From NCBI GenBank assembly GCA_012960975.1, contig DUAE01000001.1, positions 39,544-103,543 on the forward strand: a DNA stretch of 64,000 nucleotides, read 5' to 3'. The stretch is from Candidatus Poseidoniales archaeon. Its GTDB lineage: Archaea > Thermoplasmatota > Poseidoniia > Poseidoniales > Thalassarchaeaceae. This document shows, in pieces, positions 49,967 to 58,955 of this stretch. The notes below the pieces were generated by a model. That model was given only the letters and a program-made list of their open reading frames with translations, was not told the DNA's origin and searched no databases. Both the position numbers and the translations under genes were made by a program. Every line of letters begins with the position of its first letter. Position 1 is the first letter of the stretch.

Positions 49967-50269
49967 TCATTTTATTCCGCCGGAATTCTGTCGGATAACT
50001 TCACAAACCTGTATCTTGAATTCATCGTAAAATGTTGTTCTTCCCAAATTCATCGCTACTCTGTGCTCAGTATTTTTACGCCATGCATTTTGACCTTCCA
50101 TCGATTCAAATTCGACGATTGTCACCCGCTCACCATCTGCTGCTGTGAATGATTTATGTGATATATAACCGGGTATTGTTTGTGCAAGCTCACTCATTCG
50201 ACCTGCCATATTTGCATATTCTTCGCCCGCTTTTTCACTCAGTCGGCTTCGAAAGACCGTGACTATCAT
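49967..50269 (-). CDS. Antibiotic biosynthesis monooxygenase (ABM)-like protein
   Basis: MIVTVFRSRLSEKAGEEYANMAGRMSELAQTIPGYISHKSFTAADGERVTIVEFESMEGQNAWRKNTEH. Start set at ATG 50269. Confidence 0.75.
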   Translation of the reverse strand: MIVTVFRSRLSEKAGEEYANMAGRMSELAQTIPGYISHKSFTAADGERVTIVEFESMEGQNAWRKNTEHRVAMNLGRTTFYDEFKIQVCEVIRQNSGGIK

Positions 50270-50310
50270 AGTAAGGCAGGTGAGGTAGAAGTCAATCAAG
50301 ATTGAGTGGA

Positions 50311-51153
50311 TTATTCCTCTTCTTCGAGTTCATTGGAAATTTTTGCTGAAAGGAGGAGGAATGCAGTGTGTCCCATCGGCTGATTGCCAGGCCTCACTCC
50401 GCCCTTTGCAGCTTTGACCCAGCGGCGTTCAATCATCTCACCGGCGAATTCAACGACAAGACCCGCTTCCTCGACCGCGTTCCATGATTTTTCCAATTGT
50501 GCGGTCGTCGGACAATAACATGCCATTCTCCCGCCTATTTTGAGAACACTTGCAATTTCTGGAACAACTTCCCAAGGCTCAGCAACATCGATGATTGCAG
50601 AATCGATTTCGCCACAGATTTCTTCGACTTTTTCAGCCGCTTCAGCAAGATCACCTTCAATCAAATGCCAATCCGGAAATTCGGCTGAAAATTCAGCCAT
50701 TCTGTCCATATTTTGGCGACCGACAGAAGCATGTTCTGGACGTACTTCGACAGAGATTAAAGTCCCTGCATTTCCCATTACATTCGCCAAATGCATTGCT
50801 AATCCAGCAGAGCCGTGACCACCTTCCAGTACACGGCTTCCAACACCAATTCCCATCCACGAAATCAGAAATCCGGAATCTTTGATGCCAATCGTTTGAG
50901 CTCTGCGGAACATATTCCTACGCGCCTCCGGAAGAGCCGCGTCGACAATTGTCAGAGATTTCTGCCCTACCATGATTCGTTCACCGACCGAATATCCATC
51001 CAAAAGTTGGCCAACATCGAATCGACCGAGCCCCTTCACTTTCACTTCACCAGCAACTCGGTTGAGCAGGTAAGCCCGCCCGTCGTCCTCTCGTAGAGCC
51101 ACCCAATTTGGTGTTAGTGGATCCGAACCTGTCTCGCCTGTAGAGCCTACCAT
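50311..51153 (-). CDS. trmI: tRNA (adenine-N1)-methyltransferase, TrmI family
   Basis: RRAQTIGIKDSGFLISWMGIGVGSRVLEGGHGSAGLAMHLANVMGNAGTLISVEVRPEHASVGRQNM, DSAIIDVAEPWEVV. Confidence 0.85.
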   Translation of the reverse strand: MVGSTGETGSDPLTPNWVALREDDGRAYLLNRVAGEVKVKGLGRFDVGQLLDGYSVGERIMVGQKSLTIVDAALPEARRNMFRRAQTIGIKDSGFLISWMGIGVGSRVLEGGHGSAGLAMHLANVMGNAGTLISVEVRPEHASVGRQNMDRMAEFSAEFPDWHLIEGDLAEAAEKVEEICGEIDSAIIDVAEPWEVVPEIASVLKIGGRMACYCPTTAQLEKSWNAVEEAGLVVEFAGEMIERRWVKAAKGGVRPGNQPMGHTAFLLLSAKISNELEEEE

Positions 51154-51298
51154 TATTTCCTGCGCACCTCCCCTTCCGCTTCAATACCTTCGATTGAAGT
51201 CATGATATATTATGGCAGGTTTACGACCCTTAAGGGTCGATAATTCTACAAACGTGGATAGGTTATCATTATACCATGCCTATTATCATCAGATGATT

Positions 51299-54200
51299 AT
51301 GGTTAGAGTTCATCGTAGGGCGGTTTCAGCAATTTCATTTTCAATAATGATGATTGTTATGAGTATGTCTGGAATAATTGGACTGAATGAATTCGAATCG
51401 GATCGCAAGGAATTGCAACAAGAACCGGCTGCGCTTTACGCAACTAGCCCGGGTCATGTTGTATTCGCTCAGTACATCACTTCAACTAATTGTGGATTCT
51501 GTATGGACTACGGTAGTCCAGGTCATGATCAATTGAAGAATAATTTCCCTGATGATTATGTTTACATCTCTCTACACAGTGCTAGTTATGGCAATACTGC
51601 TGATTCTGAAGCCGGTAATATAGCACCAATTTTCGCGGTCACTCATCTAGGTGAGACCGGAGGTGCACCGAAGACTGCATTTGGCGATAGCTCCTCAAAT
51701 ATGGCAGTTGGATGTGGAGCTAATACCTGCTGGGACTCATTTTTCAGTAATGGTGGTTATATGCCATCAAATGTCAATGATTTCGGCATGGCAATTACTC
51801 AAACCGATAATGGCGATGGAACTGCAAGTGTTACGATCGGCGCTAGATATCTCGGTAGCGGAACTCCCCCTGCAAATCTCAAAGTTTACGCTGCAGTTAC
51901 CGACATGAATTGTGAGGCCCACCCTTATACAAATGGATACAAGGGCGGGAATTGTTGGGAAGCATGGTTGTTGAACAATGCTGATTATGCTAGCAACAAT
52001 CATGCTGCAACCACTGGGACCGGTTTTGAGACAATTAATTTGGCTTCAAATGGAGGCTGGTCGAATACAACTTGGACCGTGCCAATCAATCTAGTTGCAC
52101 AAGGATTTAGCAATTTCAATACCGTCGCAGCACTTTATTCAGATTACCAAACCACAAATGCAGATGAGTCGGTTTATGCTGCGATAGATGCGACGATGAT
52201 GCCTCTTATCGATATAGGAATCACAACCTTTGAAACTAATAATGAGGGTGGAACTCAAGGCTTCATCGCAGGAGATATGATTTCTCTCGAAGTAACTTTG
52301 ACAAATAACGGTGAAAATAACTACAATGAGGGGGGAAATCTTGAATTCTTCTTCCTTGATGGTTCGGATGAAACAAGCCTTGGCAGTTATTCTCTCAGCA
52401 ACTTTGCGGTTGGCGCAACTCAGGTTTACTCAGTTGATTTCGATTCGACTGGATTAACCTTACAACCATCGGGGACAACTACTTTCCGAGCTAGGTTATC
52501 AAATATTGAAGGAGACCGTGTTTCTTCCAACGACATTAGCGACGCACTTGCCTTCCACGACATGCCGCCTGTTGCGAATACTCCAACTTCAATTAGTTCT
52601 CCAACAATTTCTAGAGGAAGTCAAATTCAATTTGAAGCCAATGCAATTTCTAACGATTTGGTCGATGACATGAGCACAATGATACCTACACTGGAATCTT
52701 CTGTAGCGGGAACAAATTCTTGGTCCAACGTTTGGGTGACTGAAATGGAATTAGTTGGAACCGGCGGTAATGCACATTATTTATTCACAATCCAAACTCC
52801 TATGAATGCTGATACTGGATCTTATCATCTTCGTATCATGTGGACAGACGAAGCCGGCCAATCAAGTGGATGGTTGATTTCACAAAACGCCTTCTTCCTC
52901 GAAAATTCTTTGCCTCGTCTTCTCACAAATGGCGATGATGAATATGCTGGAATGCCAACCGTGAAGGTCGAGACTGTTGAATCGGTATCGATCCTTGGAT
53001 TAATCACCGATTCTGAAACCCCCCTCTCAATGCTAACAATCACCAGTGAATCCCCTGAGTTCATTGGTTGGGATTCATCAACACTTTCGATATTGGTTGA
53101 GTTTAGTGCGGTTATTCGAGATAGTCACGGCAGTCCTTTACCACAGGGTATTCATGTTGTAGTCGGTGATGGTGATGATACAAATTCAGGAATATTACTT
53201 TTCAATGTAATCGAAAATGGAGCTCCTCGGTGGTCGCCGATTCCAACTCAGTCATTCGATGAGGGTGGAGAAGGTGCATTTTCTTTGACTAATTATTTGT
53301 CAGATACTGATGAAAATGGTCAACCAATATCGGTTGTTGGCCTATCTTTGTCAATTATCAGCATTTCCGATGAGACTCTAGCTACTGCTGAGCTCAGCGG
53401 CCATTCGCTTTTTGTTTCGGCCGTTGACGATGATTCGTTTGGTAATTTCGATATCGTTCTTCGTGCTAGCGATGGAAATATGTTCTCCGATACGACCGTT
53501 ACCTTTGTCGTACAAAACATCAATGATGCACCTCGTATAGATTTAACAGAATATGAAGAAATAACCATTCAAACCGGGGAAAGAGTATTCTTAGAGTTAA
53601 TCGATTTGGTTACAGATATCGATAATCCCGATGATGAAATTTGGATTACAGCGATGACATTTGTTCCAGGTGCAGTGCAATACAATCCAATTTCAGGAAC
53701 TTTGACAATGAGTTGGGACGAAGCTGGAACTGAACTTGTCACCATCAGTGCAGAAGATCGCCATGGTTCTTCTTCTTCCAAGGTGATTACTGTCTCAATC
53801 GTCGATGATTTACCACTTTATTGGGAAAATAATGGGTTAGGAGATTTATCAGTCGAAATTGACACTATGGATTATTATTCAAATCCTGAAATTACAATTT
53901 CCAATATTGGTGAACTATCCTTAAGTGAAATTAAGGTGCTTTGGAGCGTTTGTAATAGTGTGACGGGCATTTGCCATTCTGCTGGGACTTCGTATAATTT
54001 CGGGCCGTTCATCGTTAATACGGTTAGCGGAGATGGCCTTGGTGTCGGCGACTATCTGACTCTTGTCGTAACCGCAATTGATGATTCTGAAATGGATCGT
54101 GTTTCTGATGAATGGAAGCAATATGCGGTTGAACCAACCGAAGATGTGGAGCCAAACGAGCAAATTGATGAGGGTCAATCAGTGAAAAAATTCAGCACTT

Positions 54201-54502
54201 TTGTAACCGTTGGAATGATTGGAATTGTTTTACTCACTATGGTTTCTATAGTTCTTGTATTAATGATCACGCTTCGTCGTCAGAAAACGGTTCAAGCCGT
54301 TGATTGGTCAACGCATGCCTCGGTGAATAATGATGAGGAAACTTCCGTTGACACTCCTAGAGAAGAAGCACCAAACCTCCTCTCTAATGTTCCACCACCA
54401 CCACTGATGAACCCTCCATTACCTCCTGAGGGATTACCTGCTGGTTGGACCATGGAACAATGGCATTATTACGGTGCAGAATACCTGAGCCGACGTGAAT
54501 AA
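51299..54502 (+). CDS. Large secreted protein: Omp28-like thioredoxin-fold N-terminus, cadherin-like domains, C-terminal TM and proline-rich tail
   Basis: VVFAQYITSTNCGFCMDYGSPGHDQLKNNFPDDYVYISLHSASYGN (CxxC), cadherin-like QSFDEGGEGAFSLTNYLSDTDENGQPI..., TM VTVGMIGIVLLTMVSIVLVLMITL, tail PPPPLMNPPLPPEGLPAGWTMEQWHYYGAEYLSRRE. Start likely ATG 51299 or 51293, not 51212. Confidence 0.75.
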   Translation: MVRVHRRAVSAISFSIMMIVMSMSGIIGLNEFESDRKELQQEPAALYATSPGHVVFAQYITSTNCGFCMDYGSPGHDQLKNNFPDDYVYISLHSASYGNTADSEAGNIAPIFAVTHLGETGGAPKTAFGDSSSNMAVGCGANTCWDSFFSNGGYMPSNVNDFGMAITQTDNGDGTASVTIGARYLGSGTPPANLKVYAAVTDMNCEAHPYTNGYKGGNCWEAWLLNNADYASNNHAATTGTGFETINLASNGGWSNTTWTVPINLVAQGFSNFNTVAALYSDYQTTNADESVYAAIDATMMPLIDIGITTFETNNEGGTQGFIAGDMISLEVTLTNNGENNYNEGGNLEFFFLDGSDETSLGSYSLSNFAVGATQVYSVDFDSTGLTLQPSGTTTFRARLSNIEGDRVSSNDISDALAFHDMPPVANTPTSISSPTISRGSQIQFEANAISNDLVDDMSTMIPTLESSVAGTNSWSNVWVTEMELVGTGGNAHYLFTIQTPMNADTGSYHLRIMWTDEAGQSSGWLISQNAFFLENSLPRLLTNGDDEYAGMPTVKVETVESVSILGLITDSETPLSMLTITSESPEFIGWDSSTLSILVEFSAVIRDSHGSPLPQGIHVVVGDGDDTNSGILLFNVIENGAPRWSPIPTQSFDEGGEGAFSLTNYLSDTDENGQPISVVGLSLSIISISDETLATAELSGHSLFVSAVDDDSFGNFDIVLRASDGNMFSDTTVTFVVQNINDAPRIDLTEYEEITIQTGERVFLELIDLVTDIDNPDDEIWITAMTFVPGAVQYNPISGTLTMSWDEAGTELVTISAEDRHGSSSSKVITVSIVDDLPLYWENNGLGDLSVEIDTMDYYSNPEITISNIGELSLSEIKVLWSVCNSVTGICHSAGTSYNFGPFIVNTVSGDGLGVGDYLTLVVTAIDDSEMDRVSDEWKQYAVEPTEDVEPNEQIDEGQSVKKFSTFVTVGMIGIVLLTMVSIVLVLMITLRRQKTVQAVDWSTHASVNNDEETSVDTPREEAPNLLSNVPPPPLMNPPLPPEGLPAGWTMEQWHYYGAEYLSRRE

Positions 54503-54573
54503 AGCAGTTTTTCGCACTCGTCTTTTCTTACGCACCTTCAAGAAGGTGCCTGAGGCACGAACATCCCCGGGGG

Positions 54574-56652
54574 ATGCAAATGTCAAGCGATGAGCAAAAA
54601 ATTGAGTCTGCTGAAATCGATTCAAAAAACGATTCATTCGAAGATGTTGATCCACTCGATTCATGGGCCGATGGTGTCGCCTTTGGCGTTGCCGAAGATA
54701 AAGATTCAATCTGCCCTGTTCCTGTTGAAAGTTGGATTGAGTCGATAAAAATCGACTCGACTGTCGATGTACCGATTCCAGAAAAATTGGTTGACCAGGT
54801 TATCGGTCAAGAAGCGGCGGCGATAGTTGTCCGTAAAGCGGCTGAACAACGTCGCCACGTCATAATGGTCGGCGAGCCAGGTACTGGAAAGTCTATGCTG
54901 GCTCGCTCGATGACAGAATTCCTTCCCAAAGAACAATTGGAAGATGTCCTGATGTATCGGAATCATGATGACGAAAATGAACCGAAGGTGCGCACAGTTC
55001 CCGCTGGACGCGGTTCTAGAATCATTTCTGAGCGTAAAGCACACATTAGTCAACAGCGTGAGAAAACTAATCGAACACTGCTGTTTATCGTTCTCGTAGT
55101 CGGCGCCGCTCTCATTCTCGCTACTATTTCTAGTGGTGAAATTATGACTTTAATTTTTGGCGGATTCCTTCTCGTCTTCGGATATTTCTTCCTACGCACT
55201 CGTCTATCCGCGGGCGATGAGGGAAACATCCCGAAATTGCTTGTTAAACATGACAGGGATGAGAATCCACCGTTTATCGACGCGACCGGTACTTTAGCTG
55301 GCGCTTTACTCGGCGATGTCCGCCACGACCCGTTTCAATCTGGGGCGGATTTGGCGACCCCTGCTCACGAGAGGGTCGAGCCTGGTGCGGTTCACCGCGC
55401 CAACAAAGGTGTGCTTTACATTGACGAAATTCGTATGTTAAGAATGGAGGAACAACAAGCATTACTCGTCGCTATGCAAGAGAAGGCATTGGCGATTTCG
55501 GGACGCTCAGAGCGATCCAGTGGAGCTTTAACTAAGTCTGAGCCTGTTCCAACCGATTTCATTCTCATAGCATCTGGAAACCTTGATTCAATTCAAAATA
55601 TGCATCCTGCTCTTCGCAGCAGAATTCGCGGTTATGGCTACGAAGTTTACGTCAATACCGACATGCGCGATACAGAGAAAAACCGACGCAAACTTATCCG
55701 ATTTATTGCACAAGAAATCAGAAACGAACAAAATAAAGGTTCTGGTAAACCAATTCCTCATTTTGATCGTGGCTCTATAGGTCTAATTTTGAAAGAGGCC
55801 CAACGTCGTAGTGGTCGAAGAGGAAAACTTTCACTGCGGCTGCGTGAATTGGGCGGACTCGTCAGAATTGCAGGTGATCTCGCTGCCGAAGAAAATGCCG
55901 AGTTCACATCAACTAAACATGTCGTGCGCGCACGCATGATTGCAAAACCGCTTGAGCAACAGGTAGCCGATAGATATCTCGAGCGGCAAGCAGATTACGC
56001 TATGTTAGTCAACAAAGGTACGAGAATTGGTCGAGTCAATGGACTCGCTGTTCTCGGCGCGGATTCAGGTCTTTCTGATTACTCGGGTGTTGTCTTGCCA
56101 GTAGAAGCGATGGTAACTCCTTCACAAGGTCGTTCCGGACAAGTTATTGCGACCGGTGGTTTGTCTGATTTAGCGAAAGAATCCGTTACGAATATCACTG
56201 CAGTCGTCAAAAAATTGACTGGAAAAGATATCAAAGATTACGACTTACATGTACAATTTCCGGGCACTCATAATGTCGATGGTGACAGTGCATCTATCAC
56301 TATGGCGACCGCGATTATCAGTGCATTTGAGGGTGTTCCAATTGAACAAAACCTCGCAATGACTGGCTCACTCACTGTTCGTGGTGAGGTTTTGCCGATA
56401 GGCGGCGTTTCAGCAAAGATTGAAGCCGCCGCAAAATCAGGAATTAAGAAAGTCATAATTCCTCGCTCAAATATGCAAGATGTTCTCATTGATGAGAAGT
56501 ATGAAGAAATGATTGAAGTGATTCCTGTAGATTCCCTCGACGAAGTTTTACTGCACGCTTTAGTCGGTGCAGACAAAGTCGGAATCGTTGAGCGTTTGGC
56601 GAAGGTAATCGACACTATCTCAAATACTGGTGATATTCAACCAAGCGCCTGA
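54574..56652 (+). CDS. lonB: ATP-dependent protease LonB (archaeal membrane-type)
   Basis: VDQVIGQEAAAIVVRKAAEQRRHVIMVGEPGTGKSMLARSM, internal TM pair, GVLYIDEIRMLRMEEQQALLVAMQ, proteolytic domain HVQFPGTHNVDGDSASITMATAIISAFEGVPI...GGVSAKIEAAAKSGIKKVIIP. Start may be ATG 54580. Confidence 0.93.
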   Translation: MQMSSDEQKIESAEIDSKNDSFEDVDPLDSWADGVAFGVAEDKDSICPVPVESWIESIKIDSTVDVPIPEKLVDQVIGQEAAAIVVRKAAEQRRHVIMVGEPGTGKSMLARSMTEFLPKEQLEDVLMYRNHDDENEPKVRTVPAGRGSRIISERKAHISQQREKTNRTLLFIVLVVGAALILATISSGEIMTLIFGGFLLVFGYFFLRTRLSAGDEGNIPKLLVKHDRDENPPFIDATGTLAGALLGDVRHDPFQSGADLATPAHERVEPGAVHRANKGVLYIDEIRMLRMEEQQALLVAMQEKALAISGRSERSSGALTKSEPVPTDFILIASGNLDSIQNMHPALRSRIRGYGYEVYVNTDMRDTEKNRRKLIRFIAQEIRNEQNKGSGKPIPHFDRGSIGLILKEAQRRSGRRGKLSLRLRELGGLVRIAGDLAAEENAEFTSTKHVVRARMIAKPLEQQVADRYLERQADYAMLVNKGTRIGRVNGLAVLGADSGLSDYSGVVLPVEAMVTPSQGRSGQVIATGGLSDLAKESVTNITAVVKKLTGKDIKDYDLHVQFPGTHNVDGDSASITMATAIISAFEGVPIEQNLAMTGSLTVRGEVLPIGGVSAKIEAAAKSGIKKVIIPRSNMQDVLIDEKYEEMIEVIPVDSLDEVLLHALVGADKVGIVERLAKVIDTISNTGDIQPSA

Positions 56653-56719
56653 TTTATCACCGGTTATTATGCTCCCTCAAGTATAAGACCCTTTGACTTG
56701 GCCCTTAGCAGGGATTCGA

Positions 56720-57547
56720 ATGGTTAGAGCAGCAGTAGTCGCACATGGTGGAGCAGGACCTGGACCAGACCGCCTTGCTAATCTAATCCCTTGTCTTGAA
56801 CGAGCTCGAGAAGTTCTCGAGCTTGGTGGCTCTGCGATTGAAGCTGCGGTCGAAGCATGTGTAATCCTTGAAAATGATCCCGTCTTCAATGCCGGAACTG
56901 GAGCGGTCCTTCGAACCGATGGTTCGGTTCTTACCGATGCCTCTCTGCAAACGGGAGATGGTAAGTTAGGATTCGTAACATGTATGCCCAATACCCCCAA
57001 TCCGATTCGAATCTGCCTTGATTTACTCGATGAAGAAATCAATGGTCTTGCAGGAACTGGAGCCAGAGATTGGGCGGATGAACGCGGCCATAAGAAAGCC
57101 CATGTGGTAGGCCGCGCTCCAAAAGGTCAAATCGGTGATATTGACGCTGAAATCACTGGCGATACTGTCGGGGTTATCGTGCGTGATCGCCATGGAAAAA
57201 TTGCTGCTGCAACCAGTACCGGCGGTTGCAGTTACCGGCCGGCCGGCCGCGTCGGCGACGTCCCTCTTCCAGGATGTGGATTTTGGGCGGAAGATGGTTT
57301 AGCTGTCGCTGCAACCGGAATAGGCGAAGCAATTACTTGTGCATTGCTTTCAAATAGAATCTACGAGCGAATTCGGATAAGTGACAACTTTTCGCTTGAA
57401 TCACTCAATTTAACAATAAAAAGCACCATAGATGACCTAATCAATCCAAAATACCAGGTCGGTGTAATCGTTTTAGGACCTAGTGGAGAAGGAATTGGTG
57501 TATCGAATACGGACATGCCTTGGTCGACTTGGCAAGCGGATTCCTAA
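56720..57547 (+). CDS. Isoaspartyl peptidase / L-asparaginase (Ntn-hydrolase, T2 family)
   Basis: VVAHGGAGPGPDRLANLIPCLERAREVLELGGSAIEAAVEACVILENDPVFNAGTGAVL...GDTVGVIVRDRHGKIAAATSTGGCSYRPAGRVGD (Thr nucleophile). Confidence 0.9.
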   Translation: MVRAAVVAHGGAGPGPDRLANLIPCLERAREVLELGGSAIEAAVEACVILENDPVFNAGTGAVLRTDGSVLTDASLQTGDGKLGFVTCMPNTPNPIRICLDLLDEEINGLAGTGARDWADERGHKKAHVVGRAPKGQIGDIDAEITGDTVGVIVRDRHGKIAAATSTGGCSYRPAGRVGDVPLPGCGFWAEDGLAVAATGIGEAITCALLSNRIYERIRISDNFSLESLNLTIKSTIDDLINPKYQVGVIVLGPSGEGIGVSNTDMPWSTWQADS

Positions 57548-57612
57548 ATCGAGTAGGATTTTTCATGGGATTCGCTTAAAGACAACCCCTCGGTCGCCGG
57601 CTCAGTGATATC

Positions 57613-57888
57613 ATGTCAGACTTCGAGACTCGCATTCTGCAAATCGCTGGCGTTCTAGGTCAGCTCGACGACTCTCAAGTTCCACGAAACATTCGTGCAT
57701 CTATCAAAGATGGCGTCGACAAGTGGCTTCTCAACAAAAATAAGGAGATGGATCTCCGTCTCGGAATGACTGCTTCAATGCTCGACGAAGTCTTCAACGA
57801 TTCAAACCTTCCACTTCACTTTGGCCCACTCTGCCTCCAAATTCAGACTGTGCTCGAGACGATGTTAACTGAAGTTCGTCGAAGCTAA
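57613..57888 (+). CDS. UPF0147 family protein
   Basis: LDDSQVPRNIRASIKDGVDKWLLNKNKEMDLRLGMTASMLDEVFNDSNLPLHFGPLCLQI matches this archaeal family. Confidence 0.85.
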   Translation: MSDFETRILQIAGVLGQLDDSQVPRNIRASIKDGVDKWLLNKNKEMDLRLGMTASMLDEVFNDSNLPLHFGPLCLQIQTVLETMLTEVRRS

Positions 57889-57952
57889 TTCACTCACTTG
57901 CCCACCTTGTCGATTCAGAACGTTCTAACTTGTCCGATGGGGTGTCTATTTG

Positions 57953-57960
57953 TTTTTTTT
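57953..57960 (+). terminator. Oligo-T tract (T8) downstream of the UPF0147 gene, overlapping the end of the convergent LysE gene
   Basis: Read directly: ...tctatttgttttttttag; archaeal intrinsic termination uses oligo-U tracts. Confidence 0.45.
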
Positions 57961-58567
57961 AGATTATAGAGAAGAGAATTGCTCCTGAGATGATGAACAT
58001 TAGCGCTGCAATTGAAAAATCGATAATTTTCCAAGCCTGAGGGTCTTCCATTATCGGAGAGAGTAAGCGCGCTCCATAACCGAGGCTAAAGAAGAAAATT
58101 AGTGATGCGAGCGCGGCTCCAATTCCAAATAATTCGCGTTCGGCGCCTTGGTAGCGAGAAGAGGCACTGCCGAGAAGCACCAACGTGTCGAGGTAAACAT
58201 GTGGATTTAACCAGGTAAATGCCAAGGTCGTGATTACGACCTTGCCAACGGATTCGCTCGAATGTTCCGAGAGAGTAAGCCCCTCTGGACTCAATGCAGA
58301 GCGAATCCGTATAATTCCATATATTACGAGAAAGATTACTGCAAACATCGATATCCAAAATTCAGCTTCTTCAAAATCTGCTAACCACGCACCGACGCCA
58401 AATACTCCAGCAGTGATTAACAAGGCGTCGGAAATTGCACAAATTGTGCAGACTACTAAGATATGAGATCTCAAAAGACCTTGGCGCAAAACATAGGCAT
58501 TTTGAGCACCGATAGCAACGATAAGGCTGAGACTTATCGCGAATCCTTCTATCGCCGATGTGAACAC
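57959..58567 (-). CDS. LysE/ArgO-family amino acid exporter
   Basis: FAISLSLIVAIGAQNAYVLRQGLLRSHILVVCTICAISDALLITAGVFGVGAWL...TTLAFTWLNPHVYLDTLVLLGS. Confidence 0.9.
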   Translation of the reverse strand: MFTSAIEGFAISLSLIVAIGAQNAYVLRQGLLRSHILVVCTICAISDALLITAGVFGVGAWLADFEEAEFWISMFAVIFLVIYGIIRIRSALSPEGLTLSEHSSESVGKVVITTLAFTWLNPHVYLDTLVLLGSASSRYQGAERELFGIGAALASLIFFFSLGYGARLLSPIMEDPQAWKIIDFSIAALMFIISGAILFSII

Positions 58568-58676
58568 AACTCGATGTAATAATCGGTTACTGAAAACAAT
58601 TGAGGTTTAGCCGGATAAAAATTACTGTAATCACACAGCATTATCGTGTGCTAAAGGGATGAAGCAGCCTTCAAAA

Positions 58677-58832
58677 TCAGGTGCTTCGGCGTTCTGTAGC
58701 CTTCGGGCGCAAGTTGGTGTACTTGCACTTACGGCAAGATCGTGGCTTAGATCCACGGTGGGTTGCACTACACTTCATGCAAATCCACTTCTTGAGGAGG
58801 CGAGCCTCTGCTATAGGGTGACGTGTTGCCAT
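58677..58832 (-). CDS. rpl40e: 50S ribosomal protein eL40 (L40e), 51 aa
   Basis: Translated by hand from the reverse complement: MATRHPIAEARLLKKWICMKCSATHRGSKPRSCRKCKYTNLRPKATERRST*. Below the ORF track cutoff; the track instead lists an antisense ORF 58659-58862. Confidence 0.92.
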   Translation of the reverse strand: MATRHPIAEARLLKKWICMKCSATHRGSKPRSCRKCKYTNLRPKATERRST

Positions 58833-58955
58833 GTGTCCCGCCGACCTGACAACCCTTCATAATCACTTTGCAATCAATTTTGGTGCCCGGGGATAATAAT
58901 AAGCACATTTCTGAACCTAACTATTCATACACCTTCGGCGAACGGGGAGGCTACG

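Noticed and set aside
42691-57547. Asparaginase-II gene (42691-43869) and isoaspartyl peptidase/asparaginase (56720-57547) as one asparagine-use system
   Set aside because: About 13 kb apart, opposite strands, unrelated families; no evidence of linkage.
58659-58862. Plus-strand 67-aa ORF
   Set aside because: Antisense to the ribosomal protein eL40 gene, which translates perfectly on the minus strand.
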